This document shows positions 62,630 to 64,000 of a stretch of DNA of 64,000 nucleotides, piece by piece (the first letter of the stretch is position 1; every line of letters starts with the position of its first letter). The notes under the pieces are model-generated. The model was not told the origin of the DNA. It searched no databases and was given only the letters and a program-made list of their open reading frames with translations. Source of the DNA: JAQVEM01 sp964616545 (GTDB lineage: Bacteria > Actinomycetota > Humimicrobiia > Humimicrobiales > Humimicrobiaceae); contig CAZTUA010000012.1 in NCBI GenBank assembly GCA_964616545.1, positions 1 through 64,000 on the forward strand. The letters run 5' to 3'. The translations under genes were made by a program, and so were the position numbers.

Positions 62630-64000
62630 TTAATTATTAACTATAGAGTATTCAAATAAATACCCCTGCTCTTCTTCAAATACAATATCTCCATAATAGG
62701 GAAGAATATCCACATTGCCGGACTCCAGTGCTATCTCATATTTTCCAGAATTAATTTCTATCTCACCGGCAGAATTTTTTTCCAGCTCTTCTGTTCTGTA
62801 TTCAGAACCTTTTAAATATATGGTTAAATCAAATTCTGTATTATTCTCTATTACAAGCATGCTCCTTTCAGGCCCCCGGAAACTGCGTGAAGGAGCGGGT
62901 TGTTCAAATAAATTATAATCGGAAGAAGAAATTAATTTTAGCTTCGAGTCAATCAAAAGAGGGTTTATTTCCCCTTCCATCCCGGGGTTCTTTTCGGTAA
63001 TTATCTCACAGACAAATACAGATTTTTTGTATTCACCGCTATTATATTTTTCCCTGGCAATTCTTTTAAGGACATCAGTGGAAATATTTGAAAATATTAA
63101 CAATTTATGATGGTCATTAACGCTGCCATAATCATAATTAAGAGCATCTATATCCAGAACTTTTAAGAACTCTTCCACACCCTCAATGTAATTGCAGGCC
63201 TGTATTAATTCTTTGGATTTGTTGATATATGTATGCGAAAGAAGAAAACTGGCATCAAGAAAATATTTACTTTCATTGTAATCACTAACAATTATTTCAA
63301 GACATTCTATAGACCTGTCCCAGTTTTCGACTTTATTGAAACTCAACGCCGCTTTATAAAGATACTCGGGGATTTTATGTATGGAAATAAAAGCCTCATT
63401 GGTATCTGGAAAATTATTCTTAATATCTTCAAGCACATTAACGGCCTTAAAATAATTATCGGCAGAATAATCGTATGCATCATTTGTATAGTATTCTTCA
63501 GCTAATTTTACATGGCACTCTTCGAGGGCTTTTTTTATTTCAAGGTCATCATCGCTAAGTAGCCCCATTTCTATTGCCTCATTAAAACTGCTGATGGCTT
63601 CTTTATAATCTCTGTTATAAAAATAGGCAAAAGAAATATTTTCAAGAGCGGGACCTGCATAGCGGCTGTTAGGGTAATTATCAAGGAGATCTCTGTAATG
63701 ATTTATGGACTGTTCGTAATTTTTATTATCAAAACTTTCTTCCGCATAGCGGCTTAATGCAGAAGGACCGAAAAAATTGAACAGTATCAGCCCTGTAACA
63801 GAAAGCAAAAAAAATAAGATAAAGAAAAAGCTTCCTTTTGTCCTCCTCGCGAAGTTAACGATTATGAATATAAGACTTATTACTGTTGCCGGTATGCAGA
63901 TAAAAGGTAAAAAATCCCAGAACTTTCCCCTGTCCGCATAAGAAAGATATACGACTCCTGCGGAAGCAAGCATAAAGAGAATTATAAAAAAAATTGAACC
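62630..64000 (-). CDS. TPR-like membrane protein (5' end beyond the right edge)
   Basis: At least 456 aa; the frame is still open at the edge (GSIFFIILF upstream of the Met at 63973). Three hydrophobic helices at the N-terminus are followed by tetratricopeptide-type repeats (YEQSINHYRDLLDNYPNSRYAGPALENISFAYF..., DYKEAISSFNEAIEMG, and WDRSIECLEIIVSDY). The C-terminal 90 residues form a beta-rich domain. TPR domains bind proteins, so it may scaffold an envelope complex. No function assigned. Confidence 0.7.
   Translation of the reverse strand, partial: GSIFFIILFMLASAGVVYLSYADRGKFWDFLPFICIPATVISLIFIIVNFARRTKGSFFFILFFLLSVTGLILFNFFGPSALSRYAEESFDNKNYEQSINHYRDLLDNYPNSRYAGPALENISFAYFYNRDYKEAISSFNEAIEMGLLSDDDLEIKKALEECHVKLAEEYYTNDAYDYSADNYFKAVNVLEDIKNNFPDTNEAFISIHKIPEYLYKAALSFNKVENWDRSIECLEIIVSDYNESKYFLDASFLLSHTYINKSKELIQACNYIEGVEEFLKVLDIDALNYDYGSVNDHHKLLIFSNISTDVLKRIAREKYNSGEYKKSVFVCEIITEKNPGMEGEINPLLIDSKLKLISSSDYNLFEQPAPSRSFRGPERSMLVIENNTEFDLTIYLKGSEYRTEELEKNSAGEIEINSGKYEIALESGNVDILPYYGDIVFEEEQGYLFEYSIVNN

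Overview
The window is an AT-rich bacterial chromosome segment that appears to contain the replication origin. Left of about 9.05 kb the genes run mostly on the minus strand (dnaA, dnaN, pantothenate genes). To the right they start on the plus strand with rpmH-rnpA-yidD-yidC-jag-mnmE-mnmG-rsmG-parA-parB. The gap at 9049-9529 has a cluster of DnaA-box-like 9-mers and is the best oriC candidate. Two perfect parS sites lie 4-5.5 kb to its right. recF, gyrB and gyrA are absent next to dnaN. An atypical OmpR-type regulator resembling actinobacterial GlnR, next to amtB-glnB-glnA, together with the low GC content, points tentatively to an uncultured, deep-branching, low-GC lineage, possibly Actinomycetota. 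I cannot name the taxon.

Layout. 1-0.34 kb: edge of a sugar ABC transporter ATPase with visibly higher GC. 0.45-5.4 kb: CorA, an FxLYD-type lipoprotein, panD-panC-panB and a DUF2520 oxidoreductase that may be the ketopantoate reductase. 5.4-9.05 kb: dnaN, dnaA and a GHKL ATPase fused to a winged helix. 9.05-20.1 kb: origin, ribosome/RNase P/membrane insertase genes, tRNA-modification genes including a truncated second MnmG bracketed by the parS sites, parAB and lipA. 20.2-25.2 kb: small HTH protein, VIT-like membrane protein, then a nitrogen-assimilation block. 25.4-32.7 kb: LacI-type regulator, galactokinase, a CUT2-type sugar ABC transporter and galT, with two different palindromic operators placed at promoters. 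32.7-44 kb: c-di-GMP-type signalling proteins, NAD synthetase, cysteine desulfurase, membrane proteins, PHP phosphatase, larE and larC, and an AI-2E family protein. 44.3-46.7 kb: GH94 phosphorylase. 46.9-53.9 kb: a compact complex I-like cluster (A, B, CD, H, I, J, K and one antiporter-like subunit) whose membrane subunits have lost hallmark residues. 54-64 kb: 3D-domain protein, UDG-like protein, FMN-riboswitch-controlled rib operon, rpe, ferredoxin, 3-methyladenine glycosylase, and a TPR-like membrane protein running off the right edge.

Recurring theme: rnpA, galT and nadE each have their conserved N-terminus encoded upstream of the first ATG/GTG/TTG, with an ATT or ATA codon at the expected start and a ribosome-binding site before it. 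This suggests near-cognate initiation. The candidates most worth a second look are the degenerate complex I-like cluster, the second MnmG, the GlnR-like regulon with a shared palindrome at both promoters, the GHKL-winged-helix protein beside dnaA, and the altered RibB active site in RibBA. No tRNA, rRNA, CRISPR array or insertion sequence was recognised.
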